From Herbidospora cretacea (lineage in GTDB: Bacteria; Actinomycetota; Actinomycetes; Streptosporangiales; Streptosporangiaceae), in the NCBI RefSeq assembly GCF_001570605.1, contig NZ_BBXG01000009.1:1-64000 (forward strand): a stretch of DNA of 64,000 nucleotides, in the 5' to 3' direction. This document shows, piece by piece, positions 34,724-43,626 of the stretch. The notes beneath the pieces are model-generated. The model did no database searches, was not told the origin of the DNA, and saw only the letters and a list, made by a program, of their open reading frames with translations. Position 1 is the first letter of the stretch; each line of letters starts with the position of its first letter. The translations under genes and the position numbers were made by a program.

Positions 34724-35593
34724 ATGGCCGTGCGGGCGGTCCGCGCGAACCTGTGGTACCGAACCCCTTGGGCTCGCGTGATCGCAACCGCGCTGAAATA
34801 CCTCTCCCTGGCCGGGGCCTCGGTGGTGGTGGTGCTGCCGCTCCTGACCATGCTCACCACCTCGTTGAAGACGAGGCGTGAGATGGCGGAGGGGGGAATC
34901 CTGTCTCTGCCGAGCAACTGGTTCAACTTCGACAACTACGTGACCGCGTTCAACAACGGGAACATGCTGCTGGCCTTCGGCAACACCGCCTTCCTCCTGG
35001 TGTTCTCGATCGTCGGAGCCATTTTGATCGGGACGATGGCCGCGTACGCGATCGACCGGTTCACCTTCCGGCTGCGCGGGCTGGTCATCTCCCTGTTCCT
35101 GATCGCGACGCTGGTGCCCGGTGTCACGACTCAGGTCGCGACCTTCAAGGTGATCAACGCGTTCGGGCTGTTCGACACCCGGTGGGGTCCGATCCTGCTG
35201 TACATGGGGACGGACATCGTCTCGATCTACATCTTCCTGCAGTTCATCAGGAACATCCCGGTATCGCTCGACGAGGCGGCCAAGATGGACGGCGCCTCGT
35301 CGTTCCGGATCTACCGCACCGTGATCCTGCCGCTGCTCAAGCCGGCGATCGCGACCGTGGTGATCATTAAGGGGATCATGATCTATAACGAGTTCTACAT
35401 CCCCTTCCTCTACATGCCCTCGGAGGAACTAGGGGTGATCTCAACATCGCTGTTCCGGTTCAAGGGCCCCTTCGGCGCGCAATGGGAGGTCATCTCAGCA
35501 GGCGCGGTTCTCGTCATCCTCCCCACCCTGATCATCTTCTTGGTCCTGCAACGCTTTATCTACAACGGCTTCACATCAGGAGCGGTCAAATGA
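34724..35593 (+). CDS. ABC sugar permease (MalG-like)
   Basis: ATG 34724 is preferred because AAAGGAAG lies 7 nt upstream. An in-frame ATG at 34706 would overlap the previous stop as ATGA and is the alternative; a frame from 34322 is spurious. The 289-aa protein has six helices and the EAA loop (SLDEAAKMDGASSFRIYRTV). With the MalF-like gene it makes the import channel for manno-oligosaccharides or related sugars. Confidence 0.9.
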   Translation: MAVRAVRANLWYRTPWARVIATALKYLSLAGASVVVVLPLLTMLTTSLKTRREMAEGGILSLPSNWFNFDNYVTAFNNGNMLLAFGNTAFLLVFSIVGAILIGTMAAYAIDRFTFRLRGLVISLFLIATLVPGVTTQVATFKVINAFGLFDTRWGPILLYMGTDIVSIYIFLQFIRNIPVSLDEAAKMDGASSFRIYRTVILPLLKPAIATVVIIKGIMIYNEFYIPFLYMPSEELGVISTSLFRFKGPFGAQWEVISAGAVLVILPTLIIFLVLQRFIYNGFTSGAVK

Positions 35594-35690
35594 CCTAGAT
35601 CAGGACGTGGGTATCCTCCTCACCAAGCAGTCTGTGGCGTACGCGGCGATCAGTCGTGGATCGTCCGCATCGGACGAAGGAATCTGGCGC

Positions 35691-36722
35691 GTGAAGCGAC
35701 CGACGATCAACGACATTGCCAAACGCGCGGGCGTATCGATCGGAGCCGTTTCCTTCGCCCTGAACGGCCGCCCCGGCGTGTCCCTGGAGACCCGCAGGCG
35801 GATCATCGCCATCGCCGATGAAATGGGGTGGCGCCCGAACGCGGCGGCACGCGGACTGTCCGAGTCGAGGGCGCACACCGTCGGACTGGTTCTCGCCCGG
35901 CCCGCCGACACGCTGGGCATCGAACCGTTCTTCATGAAATTCATCTCCGGTCTGGAGAGTCAGCTGACCCTCTCCAGGACGGCGTTGCTGCTCCAGGTCG
36001 TCCCCGACCATGCCAAAGAGATCGAAGCCGTAGGGGCCTGGTGGGCCGAGCGGCGTATCGACGGCCTCATCGTCATGGATCTGTGGTCGGAGGACTCCAG
36101 AGTGGCCACGTTGGAAACCATGAAGATTCCCGCGGTTCTGGTAGGACGGCCGCGACCGGATTCGGCTCTGCCCGCCGTCTGGAGCGATGACGCGGCCGCC
36201 GTGGCAGAGACCGTCGACTACCTGGTCGGGCTGGGCCATACGCGCATCGCACGCGTCGCCGGATTGCCGGCACTGGAGCACACACGGGTGCGCGGTGAGG
36301 CGTTCCGGGTGGCGCTGGCGCGTCATGGACTCGAGCCGTCGGCCATCATCGACACCGATTACACATGGGAGGCGGGAGCAGAGGCGACGACATTCCTCCT
36401 GACGAACAGACAGCGGCCCACGGCCATCACCTTCGACAACGATGTGATGGCCACGGCGGGGCTGAGCGTGGCGCGCAAGCTCGGCGTGAACGTGCCGGGG
36501 GAACTGTCGATCGTCGCGGGAGACGACTCTCAGCTCTGTGAGATGGTCTATCCGCCGCTCTCGGCGCTGTCGCGAGACGTCCAGGCCTACGGCATGAATA
36601 CCGCTCGTACGCTCCTGGCCCTGCTCGACGGCAAGGAGCCCGCGTCCTACCAGGACGCGACGGCCCGACTGCGGATTCGCGGAAGCTCAGTGGCGAGATC
36701 CGGGTCCGACCGTCCGGTCTAG
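35691..36722 (+). CDS. LacI-family transcriptional regulator 2
   Basis: GTG 35691 has AAGGA at 35676-35680; a longer frame from 35607 has no site. The 343-aa protein begins with the HTH TINDIAKRAGVSIGAVSFAL and is close to regulator 1 over its length (GIEPFFMKFISGL, AITFDNDVMATAGL, SIVAGDDSQLC). It follows the permease genes by 97 bp and may be part of their transcript. Duplicate regulators probably respond to different sugars or bind different operators. Confidence 0.88.
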   Translation: MKRPTINDIAKRAGVSIGAVSFALNGRPGVSLETRRRIIAIADEMGWRPNAAARGLSESRAHTVGLVLARPADTLGIEPFFMKFISGLESQLTLSRTALLLQVVPDHAKEIEAVGAWWAERRIDGLIVMDLWSEDSRVATLETMKIPAVLVGRPRPDSALPAVWSDDAAAVAETVDYLVGLGHTRIARVAGLPALEHTRVRGEAFRVALARHGLEPSAIIDTDYTWEAGAEATTFLLTNRQRPTAITFDNDVMATAGLSVARKLGVNVPGELSIVAGDDSQLCEMVYPPLSALSRDVQAYGMNTARTLLALLDGKEPASYQDATARLRIRGSSVARSGSDRPV

Positions 36723-36764
36723 CATGGTGCTGCCGCGCTGGGATGGATGTCCGCTGGAGGGTCG

Positions 36765-37781
36765 ATGGGGAACCAGGTGACGATGAGCGACATCGCTCGT
36801 CGCGCCGGCGTCTCCCGCGCGACCGTTTCCTATGCGCTCAACGGCCGGCCAGGCGTGTCGGAGGAGGTCCGGGAGCGCATTCTGCGCATCGCCAGTGAGG
36901 TCGATTTCCGGTCCAGTGTCCCGGCGAAAGCTCTGCGCGGAGCCGGAACACACGCGATCGGCATGACGCTGCGACGGCGCGGAGCCACGGTCACCATCGA
37001 AGCGGTTCGACGACGGCTGATCAGTGGAATCCAGAGTGAGCTCGCCGTGCATGGCTTCGGCCTGGTGCTCCAGTTCGTCGATGAAGGCGCGCAGGAGATG
37101 GAGGTCTACCGTCTTTGGCGCGCAGAGGGGCGTGTGGACGGGGTGATCGTGTGCGATCCGCAGATCGGAGATCCACGGCCGACCGCGCTCGCCGACATGG
37201 AGATGCCGACTGTCGTGCTCGGACAGCCCGAGCACGACGAAGGGCCTCCTCACGTATGGACCGACCCTGTGCGGGCGAGCGAGTCGGTGATCTCCCACCT
37301 CGCCGCGCTCGGGCATCGGCACATCGCCCGGATCGGTGGTCCCGAGACACGCTCCGACCCCTTCTACGCCGTCGAGACCTTCTCGGCTGTGTGCGCCGGC
37401 GCCGGGATCACGGCGACGGTCGTGATGGCCGCGCAGGGCGCCCGTGAGGGAGTCCGCTCCACCCGCCGACTACTCGTGACGCGTCCGCGGCCGACGGCCA
37501 TCGTGTATGACAGCGACATCATGGCGGTCGCCGGGCTCGGTGTGGCCAAGGAGCTCGGCCTGCGGGTTCCGGCCGAGCTGTCGATCCTCGCCTGGGACGA
37601 CTCTGTTCTGTGCGGGCTCGTCCGGCCGGCCATCACCGCGCTGAGCCGGGACGCCGTCGCCGATGGAGGACGCGCGGTGCAACTCCTTCTCCGCGACATT
37701 GCGGGAGAACGGCCGGCACACGTAGAGGTGCCGGTGCCGTACCTGGTGGTACGGGACAGCACGGGCCGACTGGACGACTGA
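36765..37781 (+). CDS. LacI-family transcriptional regulator 3
   Basis: The start could be ATG 36747 or 36765; GGAGGG at 36756-36761 favours neither strongly. The HTH TMSDIARRAGVSRATVSYAL leads to a hinge and a sensor domain that is more divergent than those of the other two (RRRLISGIQSELAVHG, AIVYDSDIMAVAGL, SILAWDDSVLC). It lies just before the beta-mannosidase operon, separated by an operator-like palindrome. It is the best candidate for control of the enzyme operon. Confidence 0.87.
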   Translation: MGNQVTMSDIARRAGVSRATVSYALNGRPGVSEEVRERILRIASEVDFRSSVPAKALRGAGTHAIGMTLRRRGATVTIEAVRRRLISGIQSELAVHGFGLVLQFVDEGAQEMEVYRLWRAEGRVDGVIVCDPQIGDPRPTALADMEMPTVVLGQPEHDEGPPHVWTDPVRASESVISHLAALGHRHIARIGGPETRSDPFYAVETFSAVCAGAGITATVVMAAQGAREGVRSTRRLLVTRPRPTAIVYDSDIMAVAGLGVAKELGLRVPAELSILAWDDSVLCGLVRPAITALSRDAVADGGRAVQLLLRDIAGERPAHVEVPVPYLVVRDSTGRLDD

Positions 37782-38100
37782 GCCATTCGGCGCGTTTGGC
37801 GAACAGATCATTGACACGATGAGGTTCCCGCCGTACTTTCAAGATGCTTACTCGGTTAAGCATTGGAGTCGTGGAAGGGACGGGCGAGAGCGGACGCTCT
37901 TCGCGAAGATCCCGTACGTGCCTGGGCGAGAGCACGTAACCACACTCATATAGCCAGTTCGGCGGGTCAGATCCTGTCCGCGGCACTCCGTGTTGTGCGC
38001 GACACGCATGTCCGCCATTGGCAATACCGGTTCAGTCAACCTTGTCTCAGGGGTGATTCTCCGTGCCCTGGGCGGTGTGACCCAACTCTGAGGAGCCTTC
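37782..38100. promoter_or_regulatory. Promoter region of the beta-mannosidase operon
   Basis: The 319 bp have no gene. They contain the palindrome at 37844-37863 and the promoter of the GH2-ROK-GH5 operon. Confidence 0.45.
37844..37863. promoter_or_regulatory. LacI-type operator ATGCTTA-CTCGGT-TAAGCAT
   Basis: Seven-base arms are perfectly inverted around six bases. The CTTA...CGGTTAAG text matches the sites at 27332 and 27002, which supports a common regulator for the secreted enzymes and the intracellular operon. Confidence 0.6.
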
Positions 38101-40491
38101 GTGACCACCACTCATCTGCTGGACTCTCGCTGGACGCTCACAGCGGTGTCGGACGAGGTCGCCATCGCCGGCGTGCCGGCGGTCGTTCCCGGGTGCGTTC
38201 ATACCGATCTCCTGGCCGCCGGGCTGATCCCCGATCCCTACCTGGACGACAACGAGGTCAGGCTCGGCTGGATCGGTCGCACCACGTGGGCTTACGAGAC
38301 GACCTTCCCGTGGTCGGCCGACCAGCACGACAACACGGACCTCGTCTGCGACGGTCTCGACACGGTGGCCACCCTGCTTCTCAACGGGGTGGAGATCGCG
38401 CGTACCGCTAACCAGCACCGCTCGTATCGGTTCCCGGTGCGTCACCTCCTCGAAGAGGGAGACAACCACCTGACAGTGATCTTCGATTCCGCCTACGGGT
38501 ACGCCGAGAACTACGAGCAGACGCTGGGCTCCCGGCCGGGGCCCTATGAGAAGCCCTACCAGTTCATCCGCAAGATGGCCTGCAACTTCGGGTGGGACTG
38601 GGGCCCCGCCTTGGTTACCGCGGGGATCTGGAAGCCCATCGCCCTGGAGAGCTGGACGGGGACGCGCCTCGCGGAGGTACGGCCGGTGATCACCACGCGG
38701 CCGGGCCTGGCAGGCGCGGACGGGCGGGTCGAGGTGCACGTGACGATCGACGGTCGCCTCGACAGCCCGACGATCGTCAGCGCCGAGGTCGGCGGGGTGT
38801 CGGCTGAGATCGTCCTGGCGGCAGGTGACCAGGAGGGCGTGCTGTCGCTCGACGTGCCCTCACCCTCGCTGTGGTGGCCTCGCGGCTATGGCGACCAGGC
38901 CCGCTACAAGCTGAATGTACGACTGGGGGACCAGGTCTGGACCCGCGTGATCGGCTTCCGGTCCATCGAACTGGACGGCGACGCCTTCACCCTGTCGGTG
39001 AACCAGGCGCCGGTTTTCGTCCGAGGGGTGAACTGGATCCCGGCCGACTGCTTTCCCACCCGGGTGACCCGCGAGCTCCTGGCCGAGCGGTTCGGCCAGG
39101 CGATCGAGGCGAACGTCAACCTGCTGCGCGTGTGGGGCGGCGGCCTCTACGAGAGCGAGGACTTCTACGACCTGGCCGACGAGCTGGGCCTGATGGTCTG
39201 GCAGGACTTCCCCTTCGCCTGCGCCGCCTACCCGGAGGAGGAGCCCTTCAGGAGCGAGGTGGAGGCCGAGGCCCGGCAGAACATCGTCCGGCTGAGCCCG
39301 CACCCCAGTCTCGTGTTGTGGTGCGGCAACAACGAGAACATCGAGGGTCACGCCGATTGGGGCTGGCAGGACACGCTGGGCAGCCGGTCCTGGGGCGCCG
39401 GCTTCTACTTCGACCTGCTGCCCGGCCTCGTCGCCGAGCTTGATCCGTCGCGCCCGTACTGGCCCGGAACGCCGTACTCGGGAGCGCCGGATCTGCCGCC
39501 CAACGATCCGTCCAGGGGCACCATCCACATCTGGGACGTCTGGAATCGTGAGGACTACCTTCATTACGGCGATTTCCGCCCGCGCTTCGTCGCCGAGTTC
39601 GGCTTCCAAGGGCCGCCCTCTCACGCCGTCATGCGTGAGGCGATCAGCGGCGAACTCGCCGCCGACGCGCCACTCGTCCTTCATCACCAGAAGGCCAAGG
39701 ACGGCAACGGCAAGCTGCTGCGGGGTCTGCGACCGCACCTTCCCGAACCTGAGACGTTCGATGACTGGCACTATCTGACGCAGCTCAACCAGGCACGCGC
39801 GATCACCTTCGGTGTCGAGCACTTCCGGGCGCAGATGCCCGAGTGCATGGGCACCATCCTGTGGCAGCTGAACGACTGCTGGCCGGTGACGTCGTGGGCG
39901 GTCATCGATGGCGGAGGCCACCGCAAGCCCGTGTGGTACGCCCTGCGGCGGATCTACGCCGACCGCCTGCTGACGGTTCGCGACGGCGCCGTGACGGCGA
40001 TCAACGACAGCGCCGAGCCCTGGGAGGGCGAGGTCACCGTGATTCGCGCCAGGCTGGATGGCACCCTCCTCGCCAAAGAGATTCTGCCGCTCTCTGCAGG
40101 TGCCAGGAGCGTTCAGCGCGTCGCCCTTCCCGAAGCGATCTCTGTATCGGACGATGCGGCGGCAGAGCTGATCGCCGCCACCGTCGGGGAGCACCGCGCT
40201 TTTGGCTTCTTCGCCGAGGACATCCGCATCGACTGGCCGGTCGCGCGGTTCGACACGCACGTGGACCGGGTCGCCGAAGGCTACCGGGTCTCAGTGCATG
40301 CCCACACCCTCCTCCGTGATCTGACGATCTTCCCCGACCGCCTCGACCCCTACGCCTCGGTGGACGACATGCTGTTGACCCTGCTCCCCGGCGAGAGCGC
40401 AGAGGTCACCATCACCTCCGACCAGGACCTGGATCCAGAGGCACTGGTCCGTCGGCCGGTACTGCGTGTGCTGAACGAGGGCATTCAGTGA
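38101..40491 (+). CDS. GH2 beta-mannosidase, cytosolic
   Basis: The GTG start opens a 796-aa protein without a signal peptide, so it acts inside the cell on imported oligosaccharides. It has the GH2 sugar-binding, Ig-like and TIM-barrel order of beta-mannosidases (VPGCVHTDLLAAGLIPDPYL, FGWDWGPALVTAGIWKPI, FPTRVTRELL). WCGNNENIEGH places the acid/base at Glu412 and VAEFGFQGPPS places the nucleophile at Glu499. It removes mannose from non-reducing ends. The ROK kinase gene overlaps its end by 4 nt, so the mannose is probably phosphorylated at once. Confidence 0.9.
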   Translation: MTTTHLLDSRWTLTAVSDEVAIAGVPAVVPGCVHTDLLAAGLIPDPYLDDNEVRLGWIGRTTWAYETTFPWSADQHDNTDLVCDGLDTVATLLLNGVEIARTANQHRSYRFPVRHLLEEGDNHLTVIFDSAYGYAENYEQTLGSRPGPYEKPYQFIRKMACNFGWDWGPALVTAGIWKPIALESWTGTRLAEVRPVITTRPGLAGADGRVEVHVTIDGRLDSPTIVSAEVGGVSAEIVLAAGDQEGVLSLDVPSPSLWWPRGYGDQARYKLNVRLGDQVWTRVIGFRSIELDGDAFTLSVNQAPVFVRGVNWIPADCFPTRVTRELLAERFGQAIEANVNLLRVWGGGLYESEDFYDLADELGLMVWQDFPFACAAYPEEEPFRSEVEAEARQNIVRLSPHPSLVLWCGNNENIEGHADWGWQDTLGSRSWGAGFYFDLLPGLVAELDPSRPYWPGTPYSGAPDLPPNDPSRGTIHIWDVWNREDYLHYGDFRPRFVAEFGFQGPPSHAVMREAISGELAADAPLVLHHQKAKDGNGKLLRGLRPHLPEPETFDDWHYLTQLNQARAITFGVEHFRAQMPECMGTILWQLNDCWPVTSWAVIDGGGHRKPVWYALRRIYADRLLTVRDGAVTAINDSAEPWEGEVTVIRARLDGTLLAKEILPLSAGARSVQRVALPEAISVSDDAAAELIAATVGEHRAFGFFAEDIRIDWPVARFDTHVDRVAEGYRVSVHAHTLLRDLTIFPDRLDPYASVDDMLLTLLPGESAEVTITSDQDLDPEALVRRPVLRVLNEGIQ

Positions 40492-41447
40492 ACGTACTCG
40501 CCATCGACATCGGCGGCACGAAGATCGCCGCGGCCGCAGTGAACTCGGATGGAAGGATCCTCGCGCGTCACGAGGTGCTGCTTGCGGCCGCCGGATCGCC
40601 TGACCGCGCCCTCACCACGATCATCGAGGCGATCCTCGCCCGCGTCCCTGCGGACGAACTGCAGGGCGTCGGCATCGGGAGCGCCGGCCCTCTCGATGTC
40701 GCGCGCGGCGCGGTCAGCCCGATCAACATTCCCGCATGGCGTGATCACCTCTTGGTCGACGCGGTAGCCGCCTTGCTGCCCGATCGGCCGGTGCGCCTCG
40801 CCGGTGATGCCCAGTGCATGGCCCTGGGGGAGTGGTGGCGCGGAGCCGCCCTGGACCGACGCTCGGAGACCCTCCTCGGCATCGTGGTGTCGACCGGCGT
40901 CGGCGGGGGTTGGGTGCTGGACGGCGTCCCCTACCTCGGCTGCACCGGAAACGCCGGTCATATCGGTCACATCGCCGTCGATCTGGACGGCGATCGATGC
41001 TCCTGCGGTTCATTCGGCTGTGTCGAGACGATCGCGAGCGGTCCGAGCATGACGGCGTGGGCGCGGCGCCGAGGCTGGAATGGTAGCGACGCGCGCGCCC
41101 TCGCTTTGGCCGCGGCGGAAGGTCATCCCATCGCGGTGGCGGCTTTCGGCCGGGCGGCGGACGCGCTCGCCACCGCGATCCTCACCGCGGCGGTCCTCAT
41201 GGACCTCGACCGCGTCGTCATCGGCGGTGGCGTCGCCGCCGCCGGCTCGGTTCTGTTCGGCCCTCTCGGCCAGGCGGTGGCGGATCGCAACTGCCTCCCC
41301 TACACCCGCCGACTGCGAATCGGCCCCACCACGCTGGGTCGCGACGCAGGCCTTCTGGGAGCTGCGGCTCTGGCCTTGGCCCCCTCCAGCCCAGCGCTGG
41401 TCCCGCACCCCCCGCACCCCCCGCACCCCCAAGGAGCATCCTTATGA
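40488..41447 (+). CDS. ROK-family sugar kinase
   Basis: GTG 40488 overlaps the beta-mannosidase stop (GTGA). The 319-aa protein has the phosphate motif DIGGTKIAAA (6-15) and the ROK signature with its zinc ligands (GNAGHIGHIAVDL, CSCGSFGCVETIASG). Family members phosphorylate glucose, fructose, mannose or N-acetyl sugars. Directly downstream of a beta-mannosidase, mannose to mannose-6-phosphate is the likely reaction, though glucose is possible because glucomannan would yield both. It ends overlapping the next gene by ATGA. Confidence 0.88.
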   Translation: MNVLAIDIGGTKIAAAAVNSDGRILARHEVLLAAAGSPDRALTTIIEAILARVPADELQGVGIGSAGPLDVARGAVSPINIPAWRDHLLVDAVAALLPDRPVRLAGDAQCMALGEWWRGAALDRRSETLLGIVVSTGVGGGWVLDGVPYLGCTGNAGHIGHIAVDLDGDRCSCGSFGCVETIASGPSMTAWARRRGWNGSDARALALAAAEGHPIAVAAFGRAADALATAILTAAVLMDLDRVVIGGGVAAAGSVLFGPLGQAVADRNCLPYTRRLRIGPTTLGRDAGLLGAAALALAPSSPALVPHPPHPPHPQGASL

Positions 41448-43405
41448 GATGGACCCGATGGCTCATCGCCGCAGTGGTCGTCGCGTCGAGTTCGACAGTG
41501 GCGTCGACCACTCCGGCCACCGCATCCCCGTCGGACTTCGTCACTCGCCAGGGATCGCAGTTCACGCTCAACGGTGAACCCTTCCGCTACGCGGGCACCA
41601 ACAACTACTACCTGATGTACCGCTCACCGGCGATGGTCGATGACGTCTTCGCCAGAGCGAAAGCGGCCAAGCTTTCGGTGATCCGCACCTGGGGTTCGCT
41701 CGACATCGGCAACCAGGATGGAACCAACTCGATCCACCACAAGGAGGACGGTGTCTACTTCCAGTACTGGGACGGCGCCCAGCCCGCTTACAACGACGGC
41801 GCCGACGGCCTCGAGCACCTGGACTACGTCCTGTGGAAGGCCCGGCAGTCGGGCATCAAGCTGATCATCCCCTTCATCAACAACTGGAGCGCCTTCGGCG
41901 GCATCGACCAGTACGTCCGCTGGTCCGGGGGCACCTACCACGACGACTTCTACACCAACCCCACCATCAAGAAGTGGTATGCCGACTGGGTCGGCCATCT
42001 GCTGAACCGGGTCAACACCCTCACGGGGATCAAGTACAAGGACGATCCCACCGTCATGGCGTGGGAACTCGCCAACGAGCCGCGCTGCAAAGGCTCGGGC
42101 AACTACCCCACTTCGCCCACCTGCTCCACCACCACGCTGAACACCTGGGTGGCGGAGATGTCCAAGCACGTGAAATCCATTGATCGGCGCCACATGGTGA
42201 GCGTCGGCGACGAGGGCTTCTACTGCAGTGCGTCAGGAACCGACTTCACCGACGACTGTTCCGAAGGCGTGGACACTCTGGCCTACGCCTCGATTCCCAC
42301 CATCGACTACCTGTCGCTCCACCTGTACCCGGACCACTGGACCAAGGACACGGCCTGGGGCACGAAGTGGATCACTCGGCACACCTCAGACGCGCGCAGG
42401 CTGGGCAAGCCCGTCGTCCTCGGCGAGTTCGGGATCCTCGACAAGACCACTCGCAACCCGGCCTACCGCGCCTGGCTGGATGCCTTCATCCTCGGCGGCG
42501 GCGACGGCTTCAACTACTGGATGATCGCTGGGACGCAGGACGACGGCACCCTTTACCCGGACTACGACGGGTTCACGGTCTACTGTCCCAGCCCGGTGTG
42601 CCAGACCATCACCAACGCCGGCGCGATGATCCGCGGCAAGCTGCCGCTATTCCCCCCGGTGGCGGACGACGACACCGCCATCACCACCTTCGACACGCCC
42701 ATCACCGTCGGCGTCACCACGAACGACATCGCCTACCTGGCCAAGGTACGCGCCGACAGCATCGACCTCGATCCGGACCAGCCGGGGCGGCAGACCACAC
42801 GCGTCACCGGTTCGGGCACGTTCTCGGCCGCGTCGGGAAAGATCACATTCAGCCCGGTCGCCGGGTTCAGCGGAAGGATCGATACGAAGTACACGGTCCG
42901 CGACACGCTGCTCCGCGTCTCCAACGCGGCCACGCTTTCGATCGTCGTGAAGCCCGACCCCGGCGCCGCCATCGTCATCGCCTCCTTCGAGAACGGTGTC
43001 CAGGGGTGGGCCTCCGCGAGCTGGCAGACCGATGCCGGCACGGTCGTGGCCTCTGACCAGCACGCGACCGCCGGCACCGGCAGTCTGCGCGTCGACGCCA
43101 CCGGCGGCGGCTGGTTCGGCACCGCGTTGCCCGAACCGCTCGACCTGTCGACCAAGGGCAGCGTGAAGTTCGATCTGGGCAGCACGACGACCGGGACCTC
43201 GACCAACATCGCCTTCCAGACCGGACCGGACTTCACCTGGTGCCAGTCGACATGGGGCTACCAGAACCCGGAGACCACCGGCACGGTGGAAGCGGACCTG
43301 CTTTCCGGGCTGTCGTGCTCCACACAGGATCTGACCGACGTCCGCGGCATCTATGTCTGGGCCGGTTCAGGCACGTTCTACATCGACAACGTACGAGCCG
43401 AATAG
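41444..43405 (+). CDS. Secreted GH5 endo-beta-mannanase with C-terminal accessory domains
   Basis: ATG 41444 follows AAGGAG and overlaps the ROK stop. The 653-aa protein has a signal peptide (about 1-28) and a GH5 barrel (about 29-400) of the mannanase subfamily (TNNYYLMYRSPAMVDDVFA). The acid/base is Glu212 in ELANEPRC and the nucleophile Glu328 in VVLGEFG. An Ig- or cadherin-like domain (about 405-505) and a C-terminal beta-sandwich follow. The latter begins IASFENGVQGW and resembles mannan-binding CBMs. It produces oligosaccharides for the importer. A secreted enzyme in the same transcript as cytosolic ones fits induction by breakdown products. Confidence 0.88.
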   Translation: MRWTRWLIAAVVVASSSTVASTTPATASPSDFVTRQGSQFTLNGEPFRYAGTNNYYLMYRSPAMVDDVFARAKAAKLSVIRTWGSLDIGNQDGTNSIHHKEDGVYFQYWDGAQPAYNDGADGLEHLDYVLWKARQSGIKLIIPFINNWSAFGGIDQYVRWSGGTYHDDFYTNPTIKKWYADWVGHLLNRVNTLTGIKYKDDPTVMAWELANEPRCKGSGNYPTSPTCSTTTLNTWVAEMSKHVKSIDRRHMVSVGDEGFYCSASGTDFTDDCSEGVDTLAYASIPTIDYLSLHLYPDHWTKDTAWGTKWITRHTSDARRLGKPVVLGEFGILDKTTRNPAYRAWLDAFILGGGDGFNYWMIAGTQDDGTLYPDYDGFTVYCPSPVCQTITNAGAMIRGKLPLFPPVADDDTAITTFDTPITVGVTTNDIAYLAKVRADSIDLDPDQPGRQTTRVTGSGTFSAASGKITFSPVAGFSGRIDTKYTVRDTLLRVSNAATLSIVVKPDPGAAIVIASFENGVQGWASASWQTDAGTVVASDQHATAGTGSLRVDATGGGWFGTALPEPLDLSTKGSVKFDLGSTTTGTSTNIAFQTGPDFTWCQSTWGYQNPETTGTVEADLLSGLSCSTQDLTDVRGIYVWAGSGTFYIDNVRAE

Positions 43406-43409
43406 TGCC

Positions 43410-43446
43410 CCTCGTGCGGACGCCTAAGGGTGGCGTCCGCACGAGG
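43410..43446 (+). terminator. Strong hairpin ending the GH2-ROK-GH5 operon
   Basis: CCTCGTGCGGACGCC pairs perfectly with GGCGTCCGCACGAGG across a 7-nt loop and is followed by TTTC. It starts 5 bp after the mannanase stop. Confidence 0.75.
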
Positions 43447-43626
43447 TTTCAATTGAATATCCTCTTCTCATAATTTCGAAGTAGTGGTTTTGGAACGATC
43501 CAGAAGTTTTCCAGAGATCATTATTTAACTGCCGCGAAACCGTTGAAACTAAAATGGTTCAGCCCTTGACTCGGGATTGTCGGACTTCGTGTCCGGCCAT
43601 CCCAACTCGTCAGGGAGACGCACACC

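Noticed and set aside
38860-40260. 466-codon minus-strand frame
   Set aside because: It is antisense to the beta-mannosidase, whose catalytic motifs are all present on the plus strand.
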